Notes: generated by a model not told the origin, from the letters alone. A stretch of 43,066 nt of DNA from an uncultured Campylobacter sp. (GCA_945873855.1 CAMCEN010000013.1:1-43066), one strand, 5' to 3'; counted from the stretch's first letter, positions 8,001-16,250 are shown. Numbers and translations are program-made.

Positions 8001-9080
8001 TTATTTATCACTTTTACGCCTATTACACTCTTTACACAGCATTTGGCAGTTTTCATCATTTGTTTTACCGCCTTGGCTCCACGGCGTTATATGGTCAGCC
8101 TCCATTTGTTCTATTTCAAAATGTTCTTTACACATAGGACAAATTCCTTTTTGTTTTTCATAGGTTTTGCGTTTTTGGCTATCGCTAAAAGCTCTTAAAT
8201 TTAAATGCCTTTCATCATGGCTTAAAACATAAGGATAAACGCCTTTTTTATTTGTTACTTCATCATCCATCATTAGTTTTTCTAGCTCAGCTTCAAGCTT
8301 TTTAGCATCAAGGCTTTTGTCTTTATATTTATTATATAGTTCGCCCCACGCTATACCTTTCATCTCTCTGCGGTATTTTGGAAATTTCAGCTCCACCCAC
8401 TCTATCACAGCTCTAAAATACTGCCACAGCTCATCGGCATTATCATCTTGCTGATGTATGCTCATATATTCTTCTATTTTGCCATTATTTATCCAGCTTA
8501 TAGCAGTTTCTAGGTATTCTTGTCTTATAGGCGAGCCACTCATATATTTTTCGCCTATTTTATACGCCACGCAGCCAGTTTTGCTAAATTTTTGCTTTGC
8601 CGAGCTTAGCCAAGGTCCAGTATAAACAGCATTTCTTAGCTCTTGATTGCTTAGCTTTTCACCAGCTATATTTATGGTTTTAAACCACTCTAATTTCTCG
8701 CTATCTGTCCCATCGCAAATATAAATAAATAATTTATAATCTAAAATTTGCTCTTGTTTATCATTTGTAAGATTATGAAAATACATTTCATCTACGCTAA
8801 AATTCCCCACCACATACTCACAAAAGCTAATAGTCCTTTGCTGACCATCTAGCACTTCGTAGTTATCATCATTTTTTACCCAGTACATTACATTTAGTGG
8901 AAAGCCCTTGCGTATGGTATCGATCACTGCGTTTCTTTGAGCCTCTTTATAGACAAACTCCCTTTGATACTTTGGGCGGATATCTAGTCTGCCACCAAAG
9001 GCTACCACGCCTTCTTCATTACTATTTTCATAGCCATTTACTATATCTCTAATTGTAAATTCTTTTAACTCAATTTTCAT
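8001..9080 (-). CDS. DUF262 plus HNH nuclease, probable restriction partner
   Basis: The 359-residue protein combines two nuclease-linked domains. Residues about 5-95 are DUF262 (ParB/sulfiredoxin-like, the GmrS-type domain): RPKYQREFVY and the signature DGQQRT (78-83), which in relatives binds and hydrolyses nucleotide. The last 50 residues are an HNH domain with zinc knuckle CPMC, the catalytic ADHITPWSQGG, and a second CKECN knuckle. GmrSD-type proteins are modification-dependent nucleases; other DUF262-HNH proteins sit beside methyltransferases. The gene starts 11 bases inside the methyltransferase gene, so the two are translated together. Best reading: the nuclease of a restriction-modification pair. 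Whether it cuts unmodified or modified DNA cannot be told. R.EcoRI itself is absent. Confidence 0.85.
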   Translation of the reverse strand: MKIELKEFTIRDIVNGYENSNEEGVVAFGGRLDIRPKYQREFVYKEAQRNAVIDTIRKGFPLNVMYWVKNDDNYEVLDGQQRTISFCEYVVGNFSVDEMYFHNLTNDKQEQILDYKLFIYICDGTDSEKLEWFKTINIAGEKLSNQELRNAVYTGPWLSSAKQKFSKTGCVAYKIGEKYMSGSPIRQEYLETAISWINNGKIEEYMSIHQQDDNADELWQYFRAVIEWVELKFPKYRREMKGIAWGELYNKYKDKSLDAKKLEAELEKLMMDDEVTNKKGVYPYVLSHDERHLNLRAFSDSQKRKTYEKQKGICPMCKEHFEIEQMEADHITPWSQGGKTNDENCQMLCKECNRRKSDK

Positions 9081-10098
9081 TTTTTATCCTTTTTATTAGA
9101 ATTCTTGCGTATTTTCTTTCTCCGTTTATAAACGGATATCCAAAATTATGCTCATCTACTTTTGTATTAGCCATTTGACCCAAAATTTCAAATTGCTCAG
9201 GGTTGTATTTATCCAAAAAAGTAATAGGCACGCCCATAGGCTCGTAGTAACCACACGGAATTTCAGAAGTTTTATCTACATTTATAGCATCGTAATTATC
9301 GTATTTTGGATATTCTTGTGGATTATATTTTTTGTATAAATCTAAAAATTCGTGGCGTTTTTTGTGTTCAAGATTTGTAAACCACCTAACGCCTTTTACT
9401 CTTATAAAATTATTGCCCTCTTCATCTGTGCGAAATCCTGCTGCGTTAAGTGGATAATCTTTTGGTACTTTAAATTCTCTATCGCCGCTATGAATTGAAA
9501 TTCCAAGCCACAATTTATTATCTTTTATAAGTGGAAAAATTTCTTTATAAGAAATAGCATTTACATTGCCGATAATTAAAAATTTTTTATCATACTCTAT
9601 GAGCTGCGCGACATACTCTCTAAATAGTGAAAAAGGCGGATTTGTTACTACAATATCGGCTTGTTTTAGTAGCTCCACGCACTCATTAGAGCGAAAATCA
9701 CCTGGTTTATATTTTTTATCGCCAAAAAGTTTTTTAGCACGCTTTTTTACAATTTTATTTATAAGCTCATTTGTGATTAAATCATAGTCATTTATATCTT
9801 CAAGCTTATTTATAGAGACTTTATATACTACATTTCTTTCGCCAAAAAGGTCCTCAGTGTTAGCAATTGGCGAGTTTATATAAGTAGTAGTAATTAGCTT
9901 TTTAAGTCCTAAACGATTAAAATTTCTTATAAAATATTTAAAAAAGTTACTTTCTCTTGGGTCATCGCAGTTACAATAAACCACTTTATCTTTAAAATGC
10001 TCTTTGTAGTGTTTAAGCTCGTTTTCTATATCACAAAGCTGAGTATAAAATTCATCTTTTTTATTTTTCTTTGCATTGTCTAAGCTACCACCAGCCAT
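9070..10098 (-). CDS. Adenine-specific DNA methyltransferase, M.EcoRI-like
   Basis: The 342-residue protein is very close to the EcoRI methyltransferase. From memory of M.EcoRI, shared stretches include DEFYTQ-CDIENEL, DKVVYCNCDDPR-SNFFKYF, LGLKKLI, IVVTNPPFSLF (catalytic motif NPPF at 153-156), EYDKKFLII-NVN, YPKYDNYDAINV and MGVPITFL-KYNPEQFE. M.EcoRI methylates the second adenine of GAATTC in double-stranded DNA as a monomer. The central part, about 76-130, differs more, and that could alter specificity. The gene is the first of a two-gene unit with the DUF262-HNH gene. It is more A+T-rich than its neighbours; 9781-9840 has only 14 G/C of 60. Together with flanking repeats this suggests acquisition. 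GAATTC specificity is an inference. Confidence 0.92.
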   Translation of the reverse strand: MAGGSLDNAKKNKKDEFYTQLCDIENELKHYKEHFKDKVVYCNCDDPRESNFFKYFIRNFNRLGLKKLITTTYINSPIANTEDLFGERNVVYKVSINKLEDINDYDLITNELINKIVKKRAKKLFGDKKYKPGDFRSNECVELLKQADIVVTNPPFSLFREYVAQLIEYDKKFLIIGNVNAISYKEIFPLIKDNKLWLGISIHSGDREFKVPKDYPLNAAGFRTDEEGNNFIRVKGVRWFTNLEHKKRHEFLDLYKKYNPQEYPKYDNYDAINVDKTSEIPCGYYEPMGVPITFLDKYNPEQFEILGQMANTKVDEHNFGYPFINGERKYARILIKRIKNEN

Positions 10099-10177
10099 TT
10101 TTTGCCTTTATTATGAAGTTTTGGGAGATTAATTTTAGCATAATTTTAAAAATATTATAGAAGTTTTTGTTTATTTT

Positions 10178-10200
10178 GGAATTCTAGAATTTGGAATTCC
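10178..10200. repeat. GAATTC repeat in a divergent promoter region
   Basis: GGAATTCTAGAATTTGGAAT is followed by TCC. It lies between the divergent starts of the methyltransferase and pstS, one of the few copies of the family outside a 3' end. Confidence 0.8.
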
Positions 10201-10213
10201 AAAATTAAATTTT

Positions 10214-10245
10214 GTTTCCAAAAAGTTATTAAGCATTTTTATAAT
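10214..10245 (+). promoter_or_regulatory. Probable PhosR box and -10 of pstS
   Basis: GTTTCCAAAAAGTTATT at 10214-10230 fits the first half and spacer of the PhosR box recalled for C. jejuni (GTTTCNAAAANNGTTTC); the second half is degenerate. Nine bases on is a perfect TATAAT (10240-10245). No -35 is seen, as expected for an activated promoter. GGAG at 10267-10270 precedes the pstS ATG. Confidence 0.6.
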
Positions 10246-10275
10246 TCGCTCGCAATTTATAAAAAAGGAGCAAAA

Positions 10276-11262
10276 ATGCTTAAAAAAACTTTACTTTCAG
10301 GTCTTGGTGCAGCTGTGATTTGCGCTAGTGCAAGTGCTGCTAGTCTTACTGGTGTGGGGGCGACTTTCCCTATGCCAATTTACAAAGAACTCTCAAAAAT
10401 CTACTATGAGCAAACTAAAAATGAGGTAAGCTACTCAGGTGGCGGCTCAGGCAAGGGAATTGCTAGCATAAGCGCAAAAAATGGCGACTTTGGCGGTAGT
10501 GATGAGCCCTTAACGCAAGAGGTGTTAAAAGAAAAAAATCTAGTTCAGTTTCCAGCTGTGATTGGGGCTGTTGTGCTTGGATACAATCTAAATGGTATTA
10601 AAGATCTACGCCTTGATGCTAGCACCTTAGCGATGATTTATAGCGGTGAGATTACAAAATGGGATGATATGAAAATCAAAGCTCTAAATCCTAGCATAAA
10701 GCTGCCAAACGCTGATATAATCGTAATAGTGCGCAGTGATGCTAGTGGAACTACATTTAATTTCACAAACTACCTAGCAAATGATGTGAAATGGAAATAT
10801 AAATACGGCGTAGCAAAAAGCATAAACTGGGAAGCAAAAGTAACGCCAGTCGCCTCAAATCCGCTAATGGCTACTATGATAGAAAAAACGCCTTTTAGTA
10901 TAGGATATTTAGAGTATTCTTATGCTAAAAACATGAATCTAGCTAGCCTAAAAAACTCTGAAAATGAGTATATCACACCAAGTCCAGCAAGCTTTGCAGT
11001 AGCTAGCAAAAATGCTAATTTTAGCGCAGAAAATGGCTTTTACAAAATCCTTACAAACGCTAGTGGCAAGGGGTCATATCCGCTAGTTGGAGCTAGTTTT
11101 ATTTTGCTACATAAAGAGGGTAAAAATAATAAAGAAGTAGCGAAGTTTTTTAACTGGGCTATGAGTGATGAAAAGGCGCTAAATGCTACAAGAAAGCTAG
11201 GCTATGAGCCAATTGATGAAAATACAGCAAAAGCGATAAAAGAGTATTTGGATAAACAATAA
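10276..11262 (+). CDS. pstS: PstS, periplasmic phosphate-binding protein
   Basis: PstS captures inorganic phosphate in the periplasm and passes it to the PstCA channel. The 328-residue protein begins with a signal peptide cleaved probably after ASA near residue 21 (MLKKTLLSGLGAAVICASAS). Mature-protein motifs follow: GVGATFPMPIY, the phosphate-site segment SGGGSGKGI, FGGSDEPL, and VRSDASGTTFNFTNYL, all of which carry known phosphate ligands in homologues. The length is normal. A consensus ribosome site and a probable PhosR-dependent promoter precede it, so expression is probably induced by phosphate limitation. pstC follows after three bases. No phoU is present at the end of the operon. Confidence 0.95.
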   Translation: MLKKTLLSGLGAAVICASASAASLTGVGATFPMPIYKELSKIYYEQTKNEVSYSGGGSGKGIASISAKNGDFGGSDEPLTQEVLKEKNLVQFPAVIGAVVLGYNLNGIKDLRLDASTLAMIYSGEITKWDDMKIKALNPSIKLPNADIIVIVRSDASGTTFNFTNYLANDVKWKYKYGVAKSINWEAKVTPVASNPLMATMIEKTPFSIGYLEYSYAKNMNLASLKNSENEYITPSPASFAVASKNANFSAENGFYKILTNASGKGSYPLVGASFILLHKEGKNNKEVAKFFNWAMSDEKALNATRKLGYEPIDENTAKAIKEYLDKQ

Positions 11263-11265
11263 ATA

Positions 11266-12099
11266 ATGAAAGAGCTTAGTTTTAAGGTTCTAATCCGCTT
11301 TGGAGCGTATTTTGTAGTGTTTTTGGCACTGCTGCTTTTTGCAGTGCTAGTTTTTAAATCAAGTGCTACATTTAAAAGCTTTGGAATAGGATTTATTTTT
11401 GATAGTGTGTGGGATGTTAATAAAGGGCATTTTGGCGGCGGGGCTGCTATTTATGCTACCTTGCTTAGCACTGCTTTGGCAATGATTTTTGCCCTGCCAG
11501 TAGCGCTTGGGGTTGGAGTTTTTCTTACTCACATTTTGGCTAAAAGATTTAGAGCGTTTTTTAGCATTTGTATAGAGCTTTTAGCGGCGATACCTAGTAT
11601 TATTTATGGTATGTGGGGATTTTTGTATTTTGTGCCCTTAGTTGGCTCTATTTTTGGTGGCTCTGGCGTAGGTTTGCTCGCTAGTGCTGGCGTGCTTGCT
11701 ATTATGATTTTACCTTTGATAGCTTGCGTTAGCAAAGATGCTATAAACGCTGTGCCAAAAAGCGTGGTAGAATCAGCCTACGCACTTGGTGCTACAAGGG
11801 CTCAGGTGCTATGCCAAGTAGTTCTACCACACGCAAAAAAAGGAATTTTAGCCGGTGCGATTTTAGCCCTAGCTAGGGCTCTTGGTGAGACTATGGCGGT
11901 GGTTTTTTTAATGGGTGGAGTGCTAAAGGTTCAGCCAAGCTTGGTTGAACCTGCTAGTTCTATTGCGCTAACTATTGCTTTACAATTTGGCGAAGCTATG
12001 ACAAATAGAGCGCATGAGAGTGCATTATTTGCTTTGGCTCTTATTTTGTTTGTGATTTCTGCGCTTTGTTCAAGTGGAGTAAGATATGTATTTAAATAA
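11266..12099 (+). CDS. pstC: PstC, phosphate ABC transporter permease
   Basis: This is one of the two inner-membrane permease subunits of the high-affinity phosphate transporter. The 277-residue protein has about six hydrophobic segments. The cytoplasmic EAA loop is recognisable as SVVESAYALGATRAQVLCQVVLP, the site where PstB docks. The segment LALARALGETMAVVFLMGG contains the Arg-Glu pair known to matter in PstC. The start is three bases after pstS. The end overlaps pstA by 14 bases, so the subunits are translated together. Confidence 0.93.
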   Translation: MKELSFKVLIRFGAYFVVFLALLLFAVLVFKSSATFKSFGIGFIFDSVWDVNKGHFGGGAAIYATLLSTALAMIFALPVALGVGVFLTHILAKRFRAFFSICIELLAAIPSIIYGMWGFLYFVPLVGSIFGGSGVGLLASAGVLAIMILPLIACVSKDAINAVPKSVVESAYALGATRAQVLCQVVLPHAKKGILAGAILALARALGETMAVVFLMGGVLKVQPSLVEPASSIALTIALQFGEAMTNRAHESALFALALILFVISALCSSGVRYVFK

Positions 12100-12904
12100 T
12101 GAGATAAAAAATAATATTTTTACCGCACTTTGCGTGTTTTTCGGGCTTGTTGGAGTGGGTTTTTTGCTTATTATCATCTGCTCGCTTATATACAAAGGCA
12201 TTTTGGGGCTAAGTCCCGCGATTTTTACCTTGCCTACTGCTTTTGGTGGTCTAGCAAATGCTATTTTAGGACAGATTATTTTAGTTTTTATGGCTAGTGT
12301 TTTTGGGCTGTTTATCGGCTCTTTTGCTGGTATTTACATAAGCGAATACTCAAAAAACAAGGCTGTAAAAAACGGCCTAATCTGCGTGATAGAAATTTTG
12401 CTTAGCACACCTAGCATTATTGTTGGTGTGTTTATTTATGCGATTTTTGTTAGCACTTTTGGCTCTTATTCTGGCATAGCTGGCTCGCTAGCCTTGGGCT
12501 TTATCATGCTTTGTGTGGTGGCAAAGACCTTTTTTGAAGCACTTGGCTCGGTTGATCCTAAGCTAAAAGAAGCTAGCTACGCACTTGGGGCTAGTAAAAG
12601 GCAGGTGATAATGAGCGTGATGATGGCAAATGCAAAACCTGCGCTTATAACAGGCGTGATTTTGGGTGTTGCTAGGATAGCAGGTGAGAGTGCGCCATTA
12701 TTATTTACAAATGCTAATAATGATTTTTTTAGCTTTGATATTTTTAGCTCGCTGCCAAGTCTAAGTGTAAGCATTTATGAGTTTAGCCTAAGTAGTGATG
12801 AGGCACTTAGAAATGCTGCGTGGAGTGGGGCATTGCTGCTACTTATCATGGTGCTTGGAGCAAATATTATTAGTAAGCTTGTTTTTTTAAAGGAGAGAAA
12901 ATGA
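12086..12904 (+). CDS. pstA: PstA, phosphate ABC transporter permease
   Basis: This is the second permease subunit. The 272-residue protein has about six membrane segments, [14 protein letters not shown] near residue 77, an EAA loop ([19 protein letters not shown]), and the conserved [15 protein letters not shown] stretch. It overlaps both its neighbours: pstC by 14 bases, and pstB by four bases in an ATGA junction preceded by AAGGAG. This order (S-C-A-B) is the common pst order. Confidence 0.93.
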   Translation: MYLNNEIKNNIFTALCVFFGLVGVGFLLIIICSLIYKGILGLSPAIFTLPTAFGGLANAILGQIILVFMASVFGLFIGSFAGIYISEYSKNKAVKNGLICVIEILLSTPSIIVGVFIYAIFVSTFGSYSGIAGSLALGFIMLCVVAKTFFEALGSVDPKLKEASYALGASKRQVIMSVMMANAKPALITGVILGVARIAGESAPLLFTNANNDFFSFDIFSSLPSLSVSIYEFSLSSDEALRNAAWSGALLLLIMVLGANIISKLVFLKERK

Positions 12905-13659
12905 GTATTTTAGAGATTAAAAATTTTAGCTTTTATTATGCAAATAAAAATGACGCAAGCTTAGAAGATATAAATCTAAGCCTAGCAAAATCAAGCGTAA
13001 CTGCGCTAATAGGCCCATCAGGCTGCGGCAAAAGCACGTTACTTCGCTCAATAAATAGAATTTGCGATATCACACAAGGTAATCGCTACAAAGGCGAAAT
13101 AATCTTTAAAGGCAAGAATATTTTAGGCAAAAATACAAATCTAATAAAACTGCGAAGTAAAATCGGTATGATTTTTCAAGCTCCCACGCCTTTTAACATG
13201 AGCATAAGGGATAATGTGCTTTATGGCCTTAAAATCAAAGGCATAAAGAATAAAGCCGAACTTAATGTGATTTTAGAAAGCTCTCTTAAAAAGGCAAATT
13301 TATGGAAGGAAGTAAAAGACAGGCTAGACAGCGATGCTACAAAGCTAAGTGGCGGTCAAGCGCAACGCCTTTGTATCGCAAGGGCTATTGCGCTTAGCCC
13401 TGAGATTTTGCTTTTTGATGAGCCTACATCTGCGCTTGATCCTATTAGCACGGCTGCGATTGAAGAGTTAATCTTAGAGCTTAAACAAAAATACTGCGTG
13501 CTAATCGTAACTCACAATATGAGCCAAGCTAAGCGCATAGCTGATGTGACGGCCTTTATGTATCTTGGCAAGCTTATTGAAGCTGGGAATAGTAAGGATA
13601 TATTTAACCGACCAAAGACGAAGCTTTTAAGTGATTATGTGGGTGGAAAAATAGGCTAG
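12901..13659 (+). CDS. pstB: PstB, phosphate ABC transporter ATPase
   Basis: PstB is the cytoplasmic ATPase that powers PstCA. In the 252-residue protein the Walker A is [17 protein letters not shown] (residues about 37-53), the Q-loop [13 protein letters not shown], the ABC signature [17 protein letters not shown], the Walker [14 protein letters not shown], and the switch histidine in [13 protein letters not shown]. The proline-rich Q-loop is typical of PstB. The length is normal. A GAATTC palindrome starts within a few bases of the stop codon, and the two-component genes follow after about 300 bases. Confidence 0.95.
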   Translation: MSILEIKNFSFYYANKNDASLEDINLSLAKSSVTALIGPSGCGKSTLLRSINRICDITQGNRYKGEIIFKGKNILGKNTNLIKLRSKIGMIFQAPTPFNMSIRDNVLYGLKIKGIKNKAELNVILESSLKKANLWKEVKDRLDSDATKLSGGQAQRLCIARAIALSPEILLFDEPTSALDPISTAAIEELILELKQKYCVLIVTHNMSQAKRIADVTAFMYLGKLIEAGNSKDIFNRPKTKLLSDYVGGKIG

Positions 13660-13660
13660 G

Positions 13661-13925
13661 GAATTCTAGAATTCCAAAGGCTCAGCTTGCGGGTGCTTTT
13701 TCTCGCCGCACGCCTTGATGAATTAAGTATTCTATCTTTGGCGTGCGACGAAAAAAAATCACCTCACAATCTTAGAGCCTTAGGAATTCTAGAATTCCTT
13801 AGATAAAAAATACCCCATAACCCCAAAAAAATAAAAATTTAAGCTTAGGAATTCTAGTTTTGGAATTCCAAAATGTTTAAATTCTAGAATTTAAGGAATT
13901 CTAAAATTTGGAATTCTAGATTTTA
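13661..13925. repeat. GAATTC palindromes around element F copy 2
   Basis: Exact copies of GAATTCTAGAATTC lie just after pstB and at about 13783, with half copies further on and an inverted G-run element (ACCCCATAACCCC, about 13812). No gene is seen. A/T-rich sequence before 13958, including TATAGT, probably holds the promoter of the response regulator. Confidence 0.85.
13692..13763 (+). repeat. Long hairpin with constant loop (element F, copy 2)
   Basis: CGCCGCACGCC (13704-13714) pairs with GGCGTGCGACG (13740-13750) with one mismatch, around a 25-base loop that shares 22 consecutive bases with copy 1, including ATGAATTAAGTATTCTATC. GGTG (13692-13695) pairs with CACC (13760-13763) outside a T-run/A-run helix. 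Copy 1 has AGTG/CACT there, so a base pair has changed on both sides. Confidence 0.7.
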
Positions 13926-13957
13926 TAGTAAAATTACCAAAAAATAAAAGAGCTAAA

Positions 13958-14614
13958 ATGCCAAAAATCATAATAATAGATGATGAAAAAGATATGTTAG
14001 AGCTTTTAGAATACCACTTAAAGCTAGCTGGATATGAGACAAAGTGCTTTTTAAGCAGTGCTGGTGTGGAGGCTGAGCTTAGCCTTGGAGGGACTAGTTT
14101 GCTGCTTGTAGATAGAAATCTAATCAGCGAAGACGGACTTGATCTAGTAAAAAAGCTAAGGGCAAAAGGGCATGAAGTGGCTGTGATTTTCGTAAGCGCA
14201 AAGGGTGCAAATAGCGATAAAATCGCTGGCTTTGATAGCGGTTGCGATGATTATATAGCAAAGCCCTTTGATATAAACGAGCTAAAAGCTAGGATAAAAG
14301 CTGTTTTGCGCAGGACTGCTGCGGATAAAGACGAGCTTAGTTTTGGGGATATTTACATGGATTTAGCCCAAAATGAAGTGCGAGTAGGCGGCGAGATTTT
14401 AGAGCTTACGGCTTTAGAATTTCATATTTTAAGCTATTTTTTAGCTCATAGCAAACTGCTTATTTCACGCTACGAGCTAGCTAGTGAGATTTGGGGCGAT
14501 GATGAGGTGAGTGATAAGGCGATAAACATTGCTATTTCACGCTTAAAGCGCAAGCTAGGCAGCAGCGGAGAGCATTTAAAAGCCATTAGAGGCGAGGGCT
14601 ATAAACTATGTTAG
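13958..14614 (+). CDS. OmpR/PhoB-family response regulator, probably PhosR-like
   Basis: The 218-residue protein has a receiver domain with the acidic pair Asp8-Asp9, the phospho-acceptor Asp52 (LLLVDRNL), and the switch lysine in YIAKPFD. It is followed by a winged-helix domain (about 125-217) containing LTALEFHILSYF, the recognition helix region AINIAISRLKRKLG, and IRGEGYKL. It probably binds DNA when phosphorylated by the adjacent sensor kinase. Its place directly after pstSCAB, and a PhosR-like box before pstS, suggest that it controls phosphate uptake, as PhosR does in C. jejuni, where the genes are elsewhere. The stop codon overlaps the kinase gene. Confidence 0.9.
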   Translation: MPKIIIIDDEKDMLELLEYHLKLAGYETKCFLSSAGVEAELSLGGTSLLLVDRNLISEDGLDLVKKLRAKGHEVAVIFVSAKGANSDKIAGFDSGCDDYIAKPFDINELKARIKAVLRRTAADKDELSFGDIYMDLAQNEVRVGGEILELTALEFHILSYFLAHSKLLISRYELASEIWGDDEVSDKAINIAISRLKRKLGSSGEHLKAIRGEGYKLC

Positions 14615-15444
14615 CGGTGGGAATTCTTACGCTTTGCTTAGTGTTTTTTGCTGCTATTTTGCTAAGGATTTTAGGCGCAAATGACTTTGTAGCTAGAAGC
14701 GATGAGATAGTGTTTTACTTGCTTTTTATCTCACTTGTTTTTAGTGGGGCTTTGTATTTTTTACTCTACAATCAAAGCAAAAAAATCGCAAAAATCATCT
14801 ACGAAAAAGATAAAAAACTAAAAAAACAAGCCAGCAAAATCGCCCAACAAAACGCTAGGCAACAAAGCCTGATTGAGGGCATTTGTCATGAAATAAAAAA
14901 CCCAGTAGCCATAATGCGCCTAAGCGCTCAAAGCTTACAAGCTAGTACCTTTGCGCAAAAAATCATCTACTCTTGCGATAAAATCACAAAGCTACTTGAT
15001 ACGCTAAACTCAGCTTTTATAGGCGATATAGAGCCAAAAATAGAAAAAATAGATATTAGAGAGCTGGCGCTGAGAGTAAAAAACGAACTAGCAGATGAGC
15101 GAATAGAAATAAGCGGGCAAAAGTGCGTTTTTTGCGACAGGGAGCTAATGGGCTTGCTGCTTTATAATCTAATTTCAAATGCGCTAAAATACAGCTCTGG
15201 GCGTGTTATCATAAGACTTAGTAAAAGCGGGATTTTCGTGCGAGACTTTGGCGAAGGTTTTAGCAAAAGTGAAAAAGAGCTGATTTTTAAGAAGTTTTAC
15301 AAAGGGCAAAATCACAAAAACAGCGGCTCTCTTGGCTTTGGACTTTGGGCTTGTAAGCAGATTTGTAAAATTCATAGCTTTTTGCTAAAAGCAAACTCTA
15401 CAAAGCACGGCAGTACCTTTGCTGTGCTTTGCGCTAACGCGTAG
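14608..15444 (+). CDS. Sensor histidine kinase, partner of the adjacent regulator
   Basis: The 278-residue protein is a short kinase. Two membrane segments (about 3-20 and 34-54) are separated by only about 13 residues, so there is almost no periplasmic sensor. A basic helix leads to the H-box IEGICHEIKNPVAIM with phospho-acceptor His94. The ATPase domain has the N-box LLLYNLISNALKYS, G1 VRDFGEGFS, F-box IFKKFYKG and G2 GFGLWACK. Lack of a sensor domain fits kinases that read the state of a transporter rather than a ligand, or the non-classical PhosS. It starts inside the regulator gene (overlap of seven bases). Confidence 0.9.
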   Translation: MLAVGILTLCLVFFAAILLRILGANDFVARSDEIVFYLLFISLVFSGALYFLLYNQSKKIAKIIYEKDKKLKKQASKIAQQNARQQSLIEGICHEIKNPVAIMRLSAQSLQASTFAQKIIYSCDKITKLLDTLNSAFIGDIEPKIEKIDIRELALRVKNELADERIEISGQKCVFCDRELMGLLLYNLISNALKYSSGRVIIRLSKSGIFVRDFGEGFSKSEKELIFKKFYKGQNHKNSGSLGFGLWACKQICKIHSFLLKANSTKHGSTFAVLCANA

Positions 15445-15524
15445 GAATTCTAGATTTTAAAAGATTTAAAGAATTCTAGAATTCCAAAAGCACTTTAATC
15501 TAGAATTCCTAGGAATTCTAGATT
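15444..15524. repeat. GAATTC palindrome cluster before hypC
   Basis: Full and half copies begin directly at the stop codon of the kinase gene; one exact GAATTCTAGAATTC lies at about 15472. Between here and hypC, TAGAAT near 15578 is a candidate -10 and AAGGA precedes the ATG at 15618. Confidence 0.8.
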
Positions 15525-15617
15525 TGCTTTTGGGTTATTATAAAAATGCGCAATTTGAAAATTAAAAAAATATTTGCTAGAATTAGCGCTTTTAATGCGT
15601 GAAAATAAGGATAAAAA

Positions 15618-15902
15618 ATGTGTCTTTCAATACCTTCAAAAGTGCTTAGCATTGATGAAAATAACTTTGCTATCGTTGAAACTTTGGGCGTAAAGCGTGG
15701 CGTGAGCTTAGATCTCATCGGTGAACCAGTAGCTGTGGGCGAGTATATACTTATACATGTGGGCTTTGCGATGAGCAAAATCGACACCGAACAAGCCCTA
15801 GCAAGCTTAGAGCTATATCAAAAAATCGCTGATGATATGAGCAGTGGCGAGATAGATGAGAGTGAGGGCGACCTTGGTTTAAAGGCGATGAGTAAGGTAT
15901 AA
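15618..15902 (+). CDS. hypC: HypC, hydrogenase maturation chaperone
   Basis: HypC is a small cytoplasmic chaperone that works with HypD to build the Fe(CN)2CO part of the NiFe-hydrogenase centre. The 94-residue protein has the obligatory N-terminal MCLSIPSKV with Cys2, followed by an OB-like barrel (GVKRGVSLDLIGEPVAVGEYILIHVGFAMSKI is split by eye into strands) and an acidic tail. The length is normal. In many genomes hypC lies directly between hypB and hypD. Here hypB is 7.8 kb upstream, and a decayed methyltransferase start separates it from hypD. Confidence 0.95.
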   Translation: MCLSIPSKVLSIDENNFAIVETLGVKRGVSLDLIGEPVAVGEYILIHVGFAMSKIDTEQALASLELYQKIADDMSSGEIDESEGDLGLKAMSKV

Positions 15903-15911
15903 AGGGCAGAA

Positions 15912-16034
15912 ATGGCTAATTTTAAAAGCATTGAGCTTTTTGCTGGTGCTGGTGGTCTTGCGCTTGGACTTGAAGATACTAAAGGAACGCTCTTTTTTGT
16001 CGAGCTAAAAAATAAGCATAACTACGATGAATAG
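15912..16034 (+). pseudogene. Start of a DNA cytosine-5 methyltransferase, truncated
   Basis: The 40-codon frame reads MANFKSIELFAGAGGLALGL followed by E. This is motif I (SAM-binding FAGAGG) of a Dcm-type cytosine methyltransferase at its usual N-terminal place. After EDTKGTLFFVELKN the similarity stops and the frame ends in TAG. The catalytic PCQ motif and all later motifs are missing. AAAGGG lies upstream, so the fragment may still be translated. It lies between hypC and hypD, where it was probably inserted and then mostly deleted. Confidence 0.75.
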
Positions 16035-16115
16035 CTCATCAAGTCAAATTTGTCAAGCTGAAAAATAAGCATAACTACGATGAATAGCTCATCAAGTCAA
16101 AAGACATTTATAAAA
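16008..16115 (+). repeat. 54-bp tandem duplication
   Basis: Two direct copies with a 54-base period share about 41 identical bases, beginning AAAAATAAGCATAACTACGA (16008 and 16062). The bases before each copy are also similar (TTTGTC-AGCT). It starts within the methyltransferase remnant and looks like a scar of the deletion. Confidence 0.85.
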
Positions 16116-16250
16116 ATGCAAAATCATCTTTTAAATTCTAAAAATTCCAAAGAGATTTGCACTCTTGTAGAAGTAATAGCTAAAAAATCAGCAAATGAGC
16201 CTTGGATCAAACATACAAAGGATTTTAATGGATCTAATAAACGATTTTAG
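16116..16250 (+). pseudogene. 44-codon frame overlapping hypD, probable remnant
   Basis: This short frame runs from an ATG at 16116 and includes KEICTLVEVIAKKSANEPW. It ends 23 bases inside hypD. I do not recognise it. Composition is coding-like, so it may be the tail of the gene whose start is at 15912 or of a lost partner. There is no clear ribosome site. Confidence 0.3.

Noticed and set aside
16195-16227. hypD start at 16195
   Set aside because: It uses a non-ATG start without a ribosome site; ATG at 16228 has AAAGGA and gives the family N-terminus.
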